In this document: positions 31,155-39,129 of the stretch, in pieces | Layout: each line of letters begins with the position of its first letter | How positions within the stretch are numbered: position 1 is the stretch's first letter | DNA from: Chloroflexota bacterium | GTDB taxonomy: Bacteria > Chloroflexota > Anaerolineae > J102 | Direction: 5' to 3' | Length of the DNA stretch: 39,129 nucleotides | Assembly (NCBI GenBank): GCA_013151415.1 | Contig: JAADII010000022.1 | Location: forward strand, 1 to 39,129 | The notes under the pieces: model-generated | Told to the model about the DNA's origin: nothing | Seen by the model: only the letters and a program-made list of their open reading frames with translations | Databases searched by the model: none | Translations under genes and position numbers: made by a program

Positions 31155-32066
31155 ATGACCCGATCCCGTCTTCTCACCTCCCTTTGGGGCTTGCTTTTCG
31201 TCTTGTTCGGCGTTGTCGGCCTTCTGTTCACTTTTGGCGCGCTGGACGATTACAAGCTCATCCTCAGTTACGCGGTCAGCATCACCCTGGCCCTGGCCGG
31301 GTTGGTTTATTTGAGCCTGATGCTCTATCAGAAAAACCGCTGGGATTACGCCATCCCAGGCTTCAGTTTGCTGGCTTCTGGCCGGAGTCGTGTTCCTGCC
31401 CACGGTGCAAACGATTCGCCCGGAGCTATTGGGCGCGCTCTTTCTCGCGGGCATGGTTTTGGGTTTTCTGATTATTTTCCTGGCGGATCGCGTCGAGCAT
31501 TGGTGGGCTTTGCTTCAGGCCACAACCTTGCTCACCATCGGCGTCGTGGGCCTACTTCTCATCAATCTCTCTCGAAATCTGGAGACCGCGTTCCCTGAAT
31601 ATCTCATTGGCGCTGCGCTTCTGGGGGGATTCGCGTTGAGTTATTTTATTTCTTCGTCTACCTGTTCACCGGCGAGCGCCGGCGTTTTCAGTGGGCTTTG
31701 CTCATGGCCGTGGTTCTGGGCGCGTTCGCCATGCTCCTGGTGATGCAAAGCGCAGGCGGCGGCATTGTGGTGCAATTGTGGCCGGTGGTTTTGCTCATCG
31801 TCGGCGTGTTTTTGTTGGCGCGGGCCATCTTTAGCCGCGGGCCGACCGTTCCCTCCCAACCGGTTCCCATTGATGTCATCGAGCCGGAGGAGGTGGAGGC
31901 GGACGCAGATGTCGATGCAGAACCAGCGCAGATCATCCCACCCGAACAACCCGTACCCTCGCCCTCGCCCACGCCCGCGGCCATTCCCGCCGAGCCGCAA
32001 CCCCTCCCGCCCCAGCCGGACGCGACAGAAGAGGATGAGACGGCGGAACGATGGGACGATGGATAA
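31155..32066 (+). pseudogene. Membrane protein gene with two compensating frameshifts
   Basis: Read with corrections, this is a protein of about 303 residues. It begins at ATG 31155 (MTRSRLLTSLWGLLFVLFG), with eight or so hydrophobic helices and a proline/acid-rich tail (VIEPEEVEADADVDAE, then PPEQPVPSPSPTP). The frame changes near 31376-31384: the first frame ends in PGFSLLA, and the second frame continues AGVVFLPTVQTIRPELLG. It returns to the first frame near 31650: the second frame ends in ALSYFI, and the first continues FVYLFTGERRRFQWALLMAV. Neither stretch has a stop codon until after the shift, and helices continue through both. The changes are therefore recent, or are base-calling errors in a shallow assembly; the second falls in a T-rich run. 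I recognise no named family. No ribosome site is seen. Confidence 0.6.
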
Positions 32067-32142
32067 ATTCGAAATCGATGAGTTTTTTTGTTGACAGCCA
32101 GTCGCGGATCACGGTTGTTTGTCACCTGTTGTCCGATTTTCC

Positions 32143-32946
32143 ATGTCCACTGAACTGACACTGTCTTTGGTGCAAATGGACATCCGGCTGGGCGAGCCGG
32201 ACGCAAATCTGGAGCGCGGGCATGAGTTCGTGCGCCAGAGCGCCGAGCGCGGCTCGGACCTGGTCGTCTTTCCCGAACTATGGACCACCGGATATGACTT
32301 GCCGCGTGCGGCCGAGTTGGCCGACCCCGCGCCCGATGGCCGCACCCCAAGCGCGCTCAAGGGTTGGGCCATGGCCTACAACCTCTGGATCACCGGCTCG
32401 TTTCTATTACGCGAAGCCAACGGGGTCACCAACGCGGCCTTCTTTTTCGGGCCGGATGGCCAGCTCCTGGGCCCCTATGCCAAAATCCACCGCTTTGGAC
32501 TTATGGCCGAAGATCAGTGGCTGGAAGCCGGAGACCGCCCCGGTCTTTTCGACTTGCCCTGGGGCCGAACCGGTCTCGCCATCTGCTACGATTTGCGTTT
32601 TCCCGAACTTTTCCGCGGCTACGCGCTCGCCGGCGCGCGTCTCATTGTGTTGCCCAGCGAATGGCCCCATCCCCGCCTAGCCCATTGGCGCACGCTCATC
32701 CGCGCTCGGGCCATCGAAAACCAATGCTTCCTGGCCGCGGTCAATCGCGTGGGTAGCGACCGCGACAACACATTTTGCGGCCATTCCGCGCTCATCGACC
32801 CCTGGGGAGAGACCCTCGTCGAGGCTGGCGAGACCGAAATCCTGCTCACCGCGACCATCGACCTGGCCCAGGCCGACGAAGTCCGCCAACGCATCCCCGT
32901 CCTCGCCGACCGTCGGCCGGAGTGTTATGCAATGATTCACGATTAA
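32143..32946 (+). CDS. Carbon-nitrogen hydrolase (nitrilase superfamily, omega-amidase-like)
   Basis: This 267-residue protein starts at ATG 32143 (MSTELTLSLVQMD). The catalytic triad of the nitrilase superfamily is complete: glutamate in VVFPELWTTGYDL, lysine in YAKIHRFGLMAEDQW, cysteine in GLAICYDLRFPELFR. The conserved ARAIENQCFLAAVNRVG and GHSALIDPWGE segments follow. Length and motifs fit the single-domain amidase branch (YafV/omega-amidase, Nit2-like), which hydrolyses alpha-keto-amides or dicarboxylic acid amides. They do not fit true nitrilases. It follows the frameshifted membrane gene, and the SMP-30 gene begins 29 bases downstream, so the last two are probably cotranscribed. The exact amide is unknown. 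Confidence 0.88.
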   Translation: MSTELTLSLVQMDIRLGEPDANLERGHEFVRQSAERGSDLVVFPELWTTGYDLPRAAELADPAPDGRTPSALKGWAMAYNLWITGSFLLREANGVTNAAFFFGPDGQLLGPYAKIHRFGLMAEDQWLEAGDRPGLFDLPWGRTGLAICYDLRFPELFRGYALAGARLIVLPSEWPHPRLAHWRTLIRARAIENQCFLAAVNRVGSDRDNTFCGHSALIDPWGETLVEAGETEILLTATIDLAQADEVRQRIPVLADRRPECYAMIHD

Positions 32947-32975
32947 AAATCACCGATTCAGAAAGGAGCCTTCCC

Positions 32976-33938
32976 ATGACCGACATCAAAAACTTCACCC
33001 TCGATCTTTCCGAGCTGGAATTCGTGCACAGCGGATTGGCCCGGCCCGAAAGCGTCCTCGCGGAGCCGGACGGCACATTGTGGACATCCGACAATCGCGG
33101 CTCGGTCACCCGCATCGATCCCGATGGAACCATGCAAACCATTGGAACCATCGGCGGCGAGACCAACGGCCTGGCCATGGACGCGCAGGGCAATATCTAC
33201 ATCGCCCATATCGGCGACGGCAACATCTACAAGATGGACCGCCAGGGCAACCACGAGATCATCCTTAGCGAGCTCGACGGCAAGCCCCTGGGCGCGGCCA
33301 ATTATGTGTTCATCGACAGCAAAGATCGTTTGTGGATTTCCATCTCCACCCGCGCGCTGCCCTGGTTCGTGGCCGCGGCCGCGCCTCGACCTGATGGTTA
33401 CATTATTCTCATGGATGAAAAGGGCCCTCGCATTGTCGCGGACGGCATCTACTTCACCAACGAGATCAAAATGGACGCGGATGAGAAATACCTCTATGTG
33501 GCCGAGACGATGGGTCGCCGCGTCCTGCGCTATCCGGTGAACGAAGACGGAAGCCTGGGAGAGCAGGAAGTGTTTGGGCCGGACGACCTGGGCGAGGGCG
33601 CGTATGTGGACGGCATCACGCTGGACGCGGAGGGCAATGTTTGGGTTGTGTTGGTCATCCGCAATGGCCTGGGCGTCATCACGCCGGATGGCGATTATCA
33701 CGTCGTCTTCGAAGACGTGAACCAGCCCGCGTTGGAGCAGGCCGTGGCCCTGGTCGAGCAGAACGCGCTCACGCCCGAAGCCATGTTCGCCTGCGTTGGC
33801 CCCACCCTCCAATTTCCGGCCAGCCTCACCTTCGCCGGTCCCGATCTGCGCGACGTTTACATGGGTTCGCTGGCCATGCCGCACCTGGTCAAATTCCGTT
33901 CGCCTGTTGCCGGCCTGCCCATGCGCCACTGGCGTTGA
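32976..33938 (+). CDS. SMP-30/gluconolactonase/LRE-type six-bladed propeller hydrolase
   Basis: This 320-residue protein starts at ATG 32976, with AAAGGAG about 7 bases ahead. Repeated blade strands are visible: PDGTLWTSDNRGSVTRIDPDG, QGNIYIAHIGDGNIYKMDRQG, KDRLWISIS, DEKYLYVAETMGRRVLRYPV, EGNVWVVLVIRNGLGVITPDG. The four expected metal ligands are in place: E in ARPESVLAEPDG, N in GAANYVFID, N in YFTNEIKMD, D in YVDGITLDAEG. The family opens sugar lactones (gluconolactone, galactonolactone) or lactone-like xenobiotics. It is closest to the strictosidine-synthase-like/LRE branch. Together with the aldonate and KDG genes at 11689-21653 it could supply aldonates, but it lies 11 kb away on the other strand and may be unrelated. 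Confidence 0.85.
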   Translation: MTDIKNFTLDLSELEFVHSGLARPESVLAEPDGTLWTSDNRGSVTRIDPDGTMQTIGTIGGETNGLAMDAQGNIYIAHIGDGNIYKMDRQGNHEIILSELDGKPLGAANYVFIDSKDRLWISISTRALPWFVAAAAPRPDGYIILMDEKGPRIVADGIYFTNEIKMDADEKYLYVAETMGRRVLRYPVNEDGSLGEQEVFGPDDLGEGAYVDGITLDAEGNVWVVLVIRNGLGVITPDGDYHVVFEDVNQPALEQAVALVEQNALTPEAMFACVGPTLQFPASLTFAGPDLRDVYMGSLAMPHLVKFRSPVAGLPMRHWR

Positions 33939-34028
33939 TGACTCGACCTCCTTGACGCGCTTCGCTGCCGGTGATAGTATCGTACTGGAGTCTGGCGAGA
34001 ATCACTTCGGTCGCTTTTCACACCTATT

Positions 34029-34100
34029 TTGACACGAATTGAGCGAATTTGACGAATTTTTTCTTGCTTTATTCGTGAAACTCGCGTTCATTCGTGTCAA
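34029..34100. repeat. Large imperfect inverted repeat ahead of dnaX
   Basis: The left arm (34029-34057, TTGACACGAATTGAGCGAAT...) and the reverse complement of the right arm (34071-34100, TTGACACGAATGAACGCGAG...) match over about 30 bases with scattered differences and share perfect TTGACACGAAT ends. The loop is 13 bases and T-rich. Within each arm the word CGAAT recurs two or three times. It has the same design as the element at 2491-2560, including the ACACGAAT word. Confidence 0.75.
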
Positions 34101-34136
34101 GATCAAAAAAACGTCAGTATCCAGTATCGTATTGCG

Positions 34137-34194
34137 CATCGTCGCCCTATCGTCCATCGTCCCATCGTCCTATCGTCCATCGCCCTATCGTCCC
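34137..34194 (+). repeat. ATCGTC word array directly in front of dnaX
   Basis: Degenerate 7-8 base units (CATCGTC, CTATCGTC, CCATCGTC, CATCGCC) are repeated about seven times in one orientation and end 8 bases before the dnaX ATG at 34202. The ribosome-binding region is therefore made of this array, and no Shine-Dalgarno sequence is present. The array is open in the dnaX frame, but it has no resemblance to DnaX and is not part of the protein. Confidence 0.75.
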
Positions 34195-34201
34195 CTTCTC
34201 C

Positions 34202-35827
<1,626 letters not shown>

Positions 35828-35849
35828 AACGCGACCGAGTTTTTTCTTT

Positions 35850-35891
35850 CATCGTCCATCGTCCATCGTCCATCGTCCATCGTCTATCGTC
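35850..35891 (+). repeat. Six tandem heptamers (CATCGTC) between dnaX and ybaB
   Basis: Five perfect copies of CATCGTC (35850-35884) are followed by one TATCGTC (35885-35891). It is the cleanest copy of the word seen also before dnaX and recR. It begins 23 bases after the dnaX stop and ends 17 bases before the ybaB ATG. Confidence 0.85.
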
Positions 35892-35908
35892 CAACATAAG
35901 GTAAGCCT

Positions 35909-36289
35909 ATGGCCAAGAAAAAACGCCCCCCTCGCGGTTATCGCTCCCCCGGCTCGCGCGGCCCCCGCGGCCCCAAAGGCGGCGGCGCGGATATGCTGGC
36001 GCAAGTGCAACAGCTTCAGCAGCAGATGGAGGCCGCTCAGGCCGCGTTGGCCGAAGAAACCGTGGAGGCCGACGTGGGCGGCGGCGTGGTGCGCGTCGTC
36101 GCCACCGGTCAGCAGAAGATACAGGCTATTTACATTGAACCCGAAGTCATTGATCCTGATGACGCGGAAATGCTTCAGGATCTGATCGTCGCCGCGGTGA
36201 ACAAAGCCCTGGACGAAGCCGCGGCCCTGGCCAACGAGCGGTTGGGCGGTCTCACCGCCGGCCTCGGCCTCCCACCGGGGCTGTTTTGA
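35909..36289 (+). CDS. ybaB: YbaB/EbfC-family nucleoid-associated protein
   Basis: This 126-residue protein has a basic, glycine/proline/arginine-rich N-terminal tail (MAKKKRPPRGYRSPGSRGPR, residues 1-26) ahead of the YbaB fold. MLAQVQQLQQQMEAAQAALAEETVEADVGGG... is the long helix and strand 1, then VRVVATGQQKIQAIYIEPEVI and DAEMLQDLIVAAVNKALDEA. Dimers bind DNA. The gene lies between dnaX and recR as in most bacteria. The tail is longer and more basic than usual and may add non-specific DNA binding. TAAGG about 9 bases before ATG 35909 serves as a weak ribosome site. Confidence 0.92.
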   Translation: MAKKKRPPRGYRSPGSRGPRGPKGGGADMLAQVQQLQQQMEAAQAALAEETVEADVGGGVVRVVATGQQKIQAIYIEPEVIDPDDAEMLQDLIVAAVNKALDEAAALANERLGGLTAGLGLPPGLF

Positions 36290-36348
36290 GGCGGTGGTTC
36301 TGCATTCGTTTAATCCGAGTCGCGTGAAATTGAACGCATCTTCGTTAT

Positions 36349-36400
36349 CCAATATCAGACGATAAGACGATAGGACGATGGGACGAAAGGGCCATCGTCC
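36349..36400. repeat. ATCGTC words in both orientations forming a hairpin before recR
   Basis: GACGATAAGACGATAGGACGATGG runs are the reverse complement of the word used before dnaX and ybaB. GGACGATGG (36373-36381) pairs perfectly with CCATCGTCC (36392-36400) around a 10-base loop, ending 9 bases before the recR ATG. The stem could influence recR translation. Confidence 0.75.
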
Positions 36401-36409
36401 ATTCCTCCC

Positions 36410-37009
36410 ATGCACACCGTCGCCGAACCCATCCAACGGCTAATCGACGCGCTGGTCCGTTTGCCGGGCGTTGGCCCTAAGAGCGCTTCGCGGCTGGCGT
36501 TCTATCTTTTGCGCGCGCCCGAAGACCAGGTGCAAGAATTGGCCGCGGCCATCGGCGAACTCAAGGCGAATATCGTTTATTGCAGCCGTTGCCAAAATCT
36601 CTCAATCAGCGATCCTTGCTCCATCTGCCAGGACGCGACCCGCGACCAGAGCATCATCTGTGTGGTCGAAGAACCGCTCGACGTGGTCGCGATCGAGCGC
36701 ACCGGCGCCTACCACGGCCTTTATCATGTGCTCCACGGCGTCATCAATCCGGTCGAGGGCGTGGGGCCGGACGATCTGCGCATCGCCCAATTATTGGATC
36801 GCCAGAAGCGAGAGCCGGTGGAGGAGATTCTCATCGCCACAAACCCCACTTTGGAGGGCGAGGCCACGGCCATGTATCTGGCCCGGCTCTTGCGACCGGC
36901 CGGGGTGCGGGTCACGCGGCTGGCCCGCGGCCTGCCCGTGGGCGGCGACCTGGAATACGCAGATGAGGTGACTTTGAGCCGGGCGCTGGAGGGGCGTCGA
37001 GACCTGTAA
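36410..37009 (+). CDS. recR: Recombination mediator RecR
   Basis: This is a 199-residue protein. The N-terminal helix-hairpin-helix is visible as LIDALVRLPGVGPKSASRLAFYLL. The four-cysteine zinc module is complete (CSRCQNLSISDPCSIC). The Toprim domain has IICVVEEPLDVVAIERTGAYHGLYHVLHGVINPVEGVGPDDL and EEILIATNPTLEGEATAMYLARLL, and the C-terminus has VTRLARGLPVGGDLEYADEVTLSRALEGR. All signature residues and the family length are present. RecR works with RecO and RecF to load RecA at gaps. It is the third gene of the dnaX-ybaB-recR set. No Shine-Dalgarno sequence is seen before ATG 36410; the space is taken by the hairpin of ATCGTC words. Confidence 0.95.
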   Translation: MHTVAEPIQRLIDALVRLPGVGPKSASRLAFYLLRAPEDQVQELAAAIGELKANIVYCSRCQNLSISDPCSICQDATRDQSIICVVEEPLDVVAIERTGAYHGLYHVLHGVINPVEGVGPDDLRIAQLLDRQKREPVEEILIATNPTLEGEATAMYLARLLRPAGVRVTRLARGLPVGGDLEYADEVTLSRALEGRRDL

Positions 37010-37058
37010 TTGCCGACTGCGCGTAAACTACGCCGAGATTGACGAATTGCATCGTTTC

Positions 37059-38096
37059 TCAATCCGTCTCCGGCGCTTCAACCGTCGAAACCGGGCCTTC
37101 CGTTTCAGGCCTGACTCTGGTCTCGTGATAGAAAATGTAATCCACAGCCGGATGATTGGCAATCTGCGATAAGATTTCTTTTGACACCGTCGCATAGACG
37201 ATGGGTTCGCCCTCTCGATGCTCAGCTTCTATGCCATATGAAGCGAGCTGTTGGAGCACTGGGGCCACGCGTTTCTCGATGTCTTCCGCCAAAAGCATCA
37301 AATAAGTCCGATATATCTCCCTGGCTAATTCCCTATCACTCACCTGCATGGGTTTCCGGCCCTGACGCATGGCTTCGGCCGCCTCGGGCCATCGCGCAGC
37401 CAAAATTTCGTACAATTCCTGTTTTGAGGGTTGCTTATTCTGCCCGGCCGCCCAAATTGCTACAGGGAATACATCCTCATCCTCAGCCCTTTGCACACGC
37501 TCATACAGCTCCGGCGCCAGCTTGCCGTATTTGGCCAAACGCGCTTGCCGTTCCGCCTCTTGCAGCGCTAACAAATCTTCCGAGATTTCTCCTGTGGCTA
37601 TATCAAACAATACCGTATACTTCTCCGCCTTTTCTTTGGGCCAGGCGATGATAGTGACCAGTTGATATGTCTTCTCAAGGGTGTCGAAATGAATTTGCAT
37701 CTCTGATCGGACTTCCAATGCTTCGATTGGAATATCGTATTTCTCTGACACGTAATCGAGGGCTTTCTCTGTCCAATCCGAAGACAGAGGCTGTTTTGGG
37801 TGTGCGCTCAGCTCGTTATTTGTCCTCAACTCGTATGGAGCGCTGTTCGCGTTGGTTTCCGAATCGAGGGCGTTCGTAGGCGCGCTTGTGGAAGACGTGG
37901 TTGAGGTGAGAGAGGGGCCGGGGGTTGGGAGCTGACCAGGGGGCGCGTTGGTGACCGGGGGTGTGAGAAAGGCGCATCCGGCCAGACCTATGTTCAGGCA
38001 AGCCATGCCGATGATCGATGTGACTATGGCCCGACGGCCGGATGGACGGATCCGCGCCCGGCAGCGCAGCAAGCGAATAAAGGGATTAGCATTCAT
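37059..38096 (-). CDS. Putative lipoprotein with a protease-propeptide-like C-terminus
   Basis: This 345-residue protein has a basic N-terminus, a hydrophobic stretch and a lipobox (IGLAGC, cysteine near residue 41), then a Pro/Thr/Ser-rich linker to about residue 95. Residues about 105-180 (SDWTEKALDYVSEKYDIPIEALEV..., FDIATGEIS) resemble PepSY-like or calcium-binding propeptide segments. Residues about 185-330 hold ELYERVQRAEDEDVFPVAIW and, near the end, a LASYGIEAEHREGEPIVYATV segment followed by ILSQIANHPAVDYIFY, comparable to inhibitor I9/subtilisin propeptide modules. No protease catalytic domain follows in this frame or on either side. It could be a free-standing inhibitor or chaperone, or a protease relative that lost its catalytic part. 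GAGGG stands about 9 bases before ATG 38096. Confidence 0.6.
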   Translation of the reverse strand: MNANPFIRLLRCRARIRPSGRRAIVTSIIGMACLNIGLAGCAFLTPPVTNAPPGQLPTPGPSLTSTTSSTSAPTNALDSETNANSAPYELRTNNELSAHPKQPLSSDWTEKALDYVSEKYDIPIEALEVRSEMQIHFDTLEKTYQLVTIIAWPKEKAEKYTVLFDIATGEISEDLLALQEAERQARLAKYGKLAPELYERVQRAEDEDVFPVAIWAAGQNKQPSKQELYEILAARWPEAAEAMRQGRKPMQVSDRELAREIYRTYLMLLAEDIEKRVAPVLQQLASYGIEAEHREGEPIVYATVSKEILSQIANHPAVDYIFYHETRVRPETEGPVSTVEAPETD

Positions 38097-38335
38097 TGTC
38101 CAACGCCCTCATAAATGGCGGCCCTGTTGCCATAGGGGTGAGCATCAGAATACATCAGATCCCCTGCGCCGACAAGGCGGGTTGGACAGGGAGCGCGTTT
38201 CAAAATGGGGGCGCGTTCATAAGCGTCATGGCGAGTAACGTCACCGCACTGCTGGCGCAAATCGTCCGCAACCTTTCGTTGAAGACGGCCATCCGAGCGC
38301 GCACAAAATTTAACAAAAACATCTCGAGAAAGGTA
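38097..38335. other. Gap between the lipoprotein gene and the rRNA promoter
   Basis: No gene is visible in this part of the 664-base gap before 16S rRNA. A weak minus-strand promoter candidate for the lipoprotein gene is present: TTGTCG near 38182-38177, with TATTCT 17 bases further on. The stretch just upstream of the rRNA promoter (38305-38325) is A-rich, like the UP elements of rRNA promoters. Confidence 0.4.
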
Positions 38336-38364
38336 TTGACAAAGCCTGCGAGATGTGATATATT
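38336..38364 (+). promoter_or_regulatory. rRNA promoter P1
   Basis: TTGACA (38336-38341), a 17-base spacer and TATATT (38359-38364). The -35 is perfect and the -10 matches five of six. An A-rich tract precedes it at 38305-38325. It lies about 400 bases ahead of the 16S 5' end. Confidence 0.85.
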
Positions 38365-38420
38365 GTGTGCCGTTGTCTGCGAACTTTACCACTCAGCCGA
38401 CCGGCCCAAGGCAACATAAA

Positions 38421-38457
38421 TGCTCTCTGAGCAGGTTCTGATTTCGAGGATCGGAAC
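38421..38457 (+). other. Two small leader stems between the rRNA promoters
   Basis: TGCTC-TCT-GAGCA (38421-38433) is a perfect five-base-pair stem. GTTCTGAT (38435-38442) pairs with ATCGGAAC (38450-38457) through one G-U pair and a seven-base loop. They follow P1 and end just before the P2 -35. Confidence 0.45.
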
Positions 38458-38486
38458 TTGACAGAGGGTCGGAGAAGTGCTAAACT
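38458..38486 (+). promoter_or_regulatory. rRNA promoter P2
   Basis: TTGACA (38458-38463), a 17-base spacer and TAAACT (38481-38486, four of six). It stands 122 bases after P1 in the same orientation. This gives the tandem promoter arrangement known from many rRNA operons. Confidence 0.65.
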
Positions 38487-38669
38487 AAGCGCAGTAAACA
38501 CGAAAGGTTTCGCCGAGAGCGACCTTAACAAGGAGGCGTAGAGCTAGACGCAAAATCCAGCGACATTGGTCATTGCCAGGTGATTTTTCCTTCCGTCGGC
38601 ATGTCTACCTGTCGGCGGTTTTGTGTCCTTAGCGATAAGCCTCGTTTCAAGTGTGAAAGCGCAACGGCG

Positions 38670-38682
38670 GGCACTTTAACAA
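38670..38682 (+). promoter_or_regulatory. boxA antitermination site of the rRNA leader
   Basis: GGCACTTTAACAA matches the boxA consensus TGCTCTTTAACAA at 11 of 13 positions, including all of CTTTAACAA. It lies about 80 bases before the 16S gene, the usual position for loading NusB-S10 onto the transcript. Confidence 0.85.
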
Positions 38683-38760
38683 TTGAAGAGTGATAGGAAA
38701 GCACACAAGCCAAGTCAGGGCTCCAAAAGACCTGGATAACACAGGCAAAAGTAAACTATT

Positions 38761-39129
<369 letters not shown>

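Noticed and set aside
34094-34201. N-terminal extension of DnaX through the upstream open frame
   Set aside because: The 36 extra residues are translated repeat words (HRPIVHRPIV-like), have no ribosome site, and the conserved family N-terminus begins at 34202.
35850-35891. Tandem heptamers as a CRISPR array
   Set aside because: Units are contiguous 7-mers with no spacers, far below CRISPR repeat length, and no cas genes are present.
38570-38640. Intrinsic terminator in the rRNA leader near the GTCGGC repeats
   Set aside because: GTCGGC occurs twice in direct, not inverted, orientation and no stable stem precedes the T run.

Overview
The window most likely comes from a member of the Chloroflexota (an Anaerolineae/Caldilineae/Ardenticatenia-type lineage). 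The reasons are the partial 16S rRNA gene at the right edge, a conserved dnaX-ybaB-recR block, a bacterial mevalonate kinase, secreted beta-solenoid proteins, Uma2 proteins and a GC-rich code. The placement comes from reading the sequence, not from a search. Every protein call rests on recognisable motifs in translations.

Layout. (1) 1-5715, minus strand: three exported proteins made of beta-solenoid-type repeats: a partial beta-helix protein, a protein with about 20 YadA-head-like repeats, and a 1037-residue protein with a beta-propeller apparently inserted inside a beta-helix. (2) 6084-8710, minus: a small antitoxin-like gene next to a PIN toxin that has lost its N-terminal half, then an AAA ATPase with a C-terminal helix-turn-helix, and a Uma2 protein behind a strong promoter. 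(3) 8741-10499, minus: a stomatin/SPFH protein and an NfeD partner, separated by a repeat-filled 367-base gap. (4) 10732-11670, plus: mevalonate kinase. (5) 11689-21729, minus: a long catabolic cluster. In transcription order it holds an IclR regulator with a consensus promoter and palindromic operator, a sugar-binding lipoprotein, two ABC permeases, a Gfo/Idh/MocA dehydrogenase, an aminotransferase, an MBL-fold hydrolase, a flavin split-barrel protein, a 2-keto-3-deoxygluconate-type kinase and a KDPG aldolase. The end products would be pyruvate and glyceraldehyde-3-phosphate by an Entner-Doudoroff-like route. No dehydratase and no ABC ATPase are encoded here. (6) 21731-29625, minus: an MFS transporter, an M16 peptidase, a TPR lipoprotein and a degenerate MBL protein, then a Ca2+-type P-type ATPase translationally coupled to a D-cysteine desulfhydrase-like gene. 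(7) 29805-37009, plus: a second MFS transporter, a membrane protein with two compensating frameshifts, a nitrilase-family amidase, an SMP-30/gluconolactonase, and dnaX-ybaB-recR. (8) 37059-38096, minus: a lipoprotein with a propeptide-like C-terminus. (9) 38336-39129, plus: an rRNA leader with two tandem promoters, a boxA antitermination site and the start of 16S rRNA.

The feature least explained by ordinary annotation is a set of intergenic elements. Several gaps (2491-2560, 9762-9899, 31006-31120, 34029-34100, 36373-36400) hold large imperfect inverted repeats whose arms are themselves built from degenerate, repeated 6-9 base words. The words differ from site to site, but the architecture is the same. 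Related one-orientation arrays of an ATCGTC word sit in front of dnaX, ybaB and recR.
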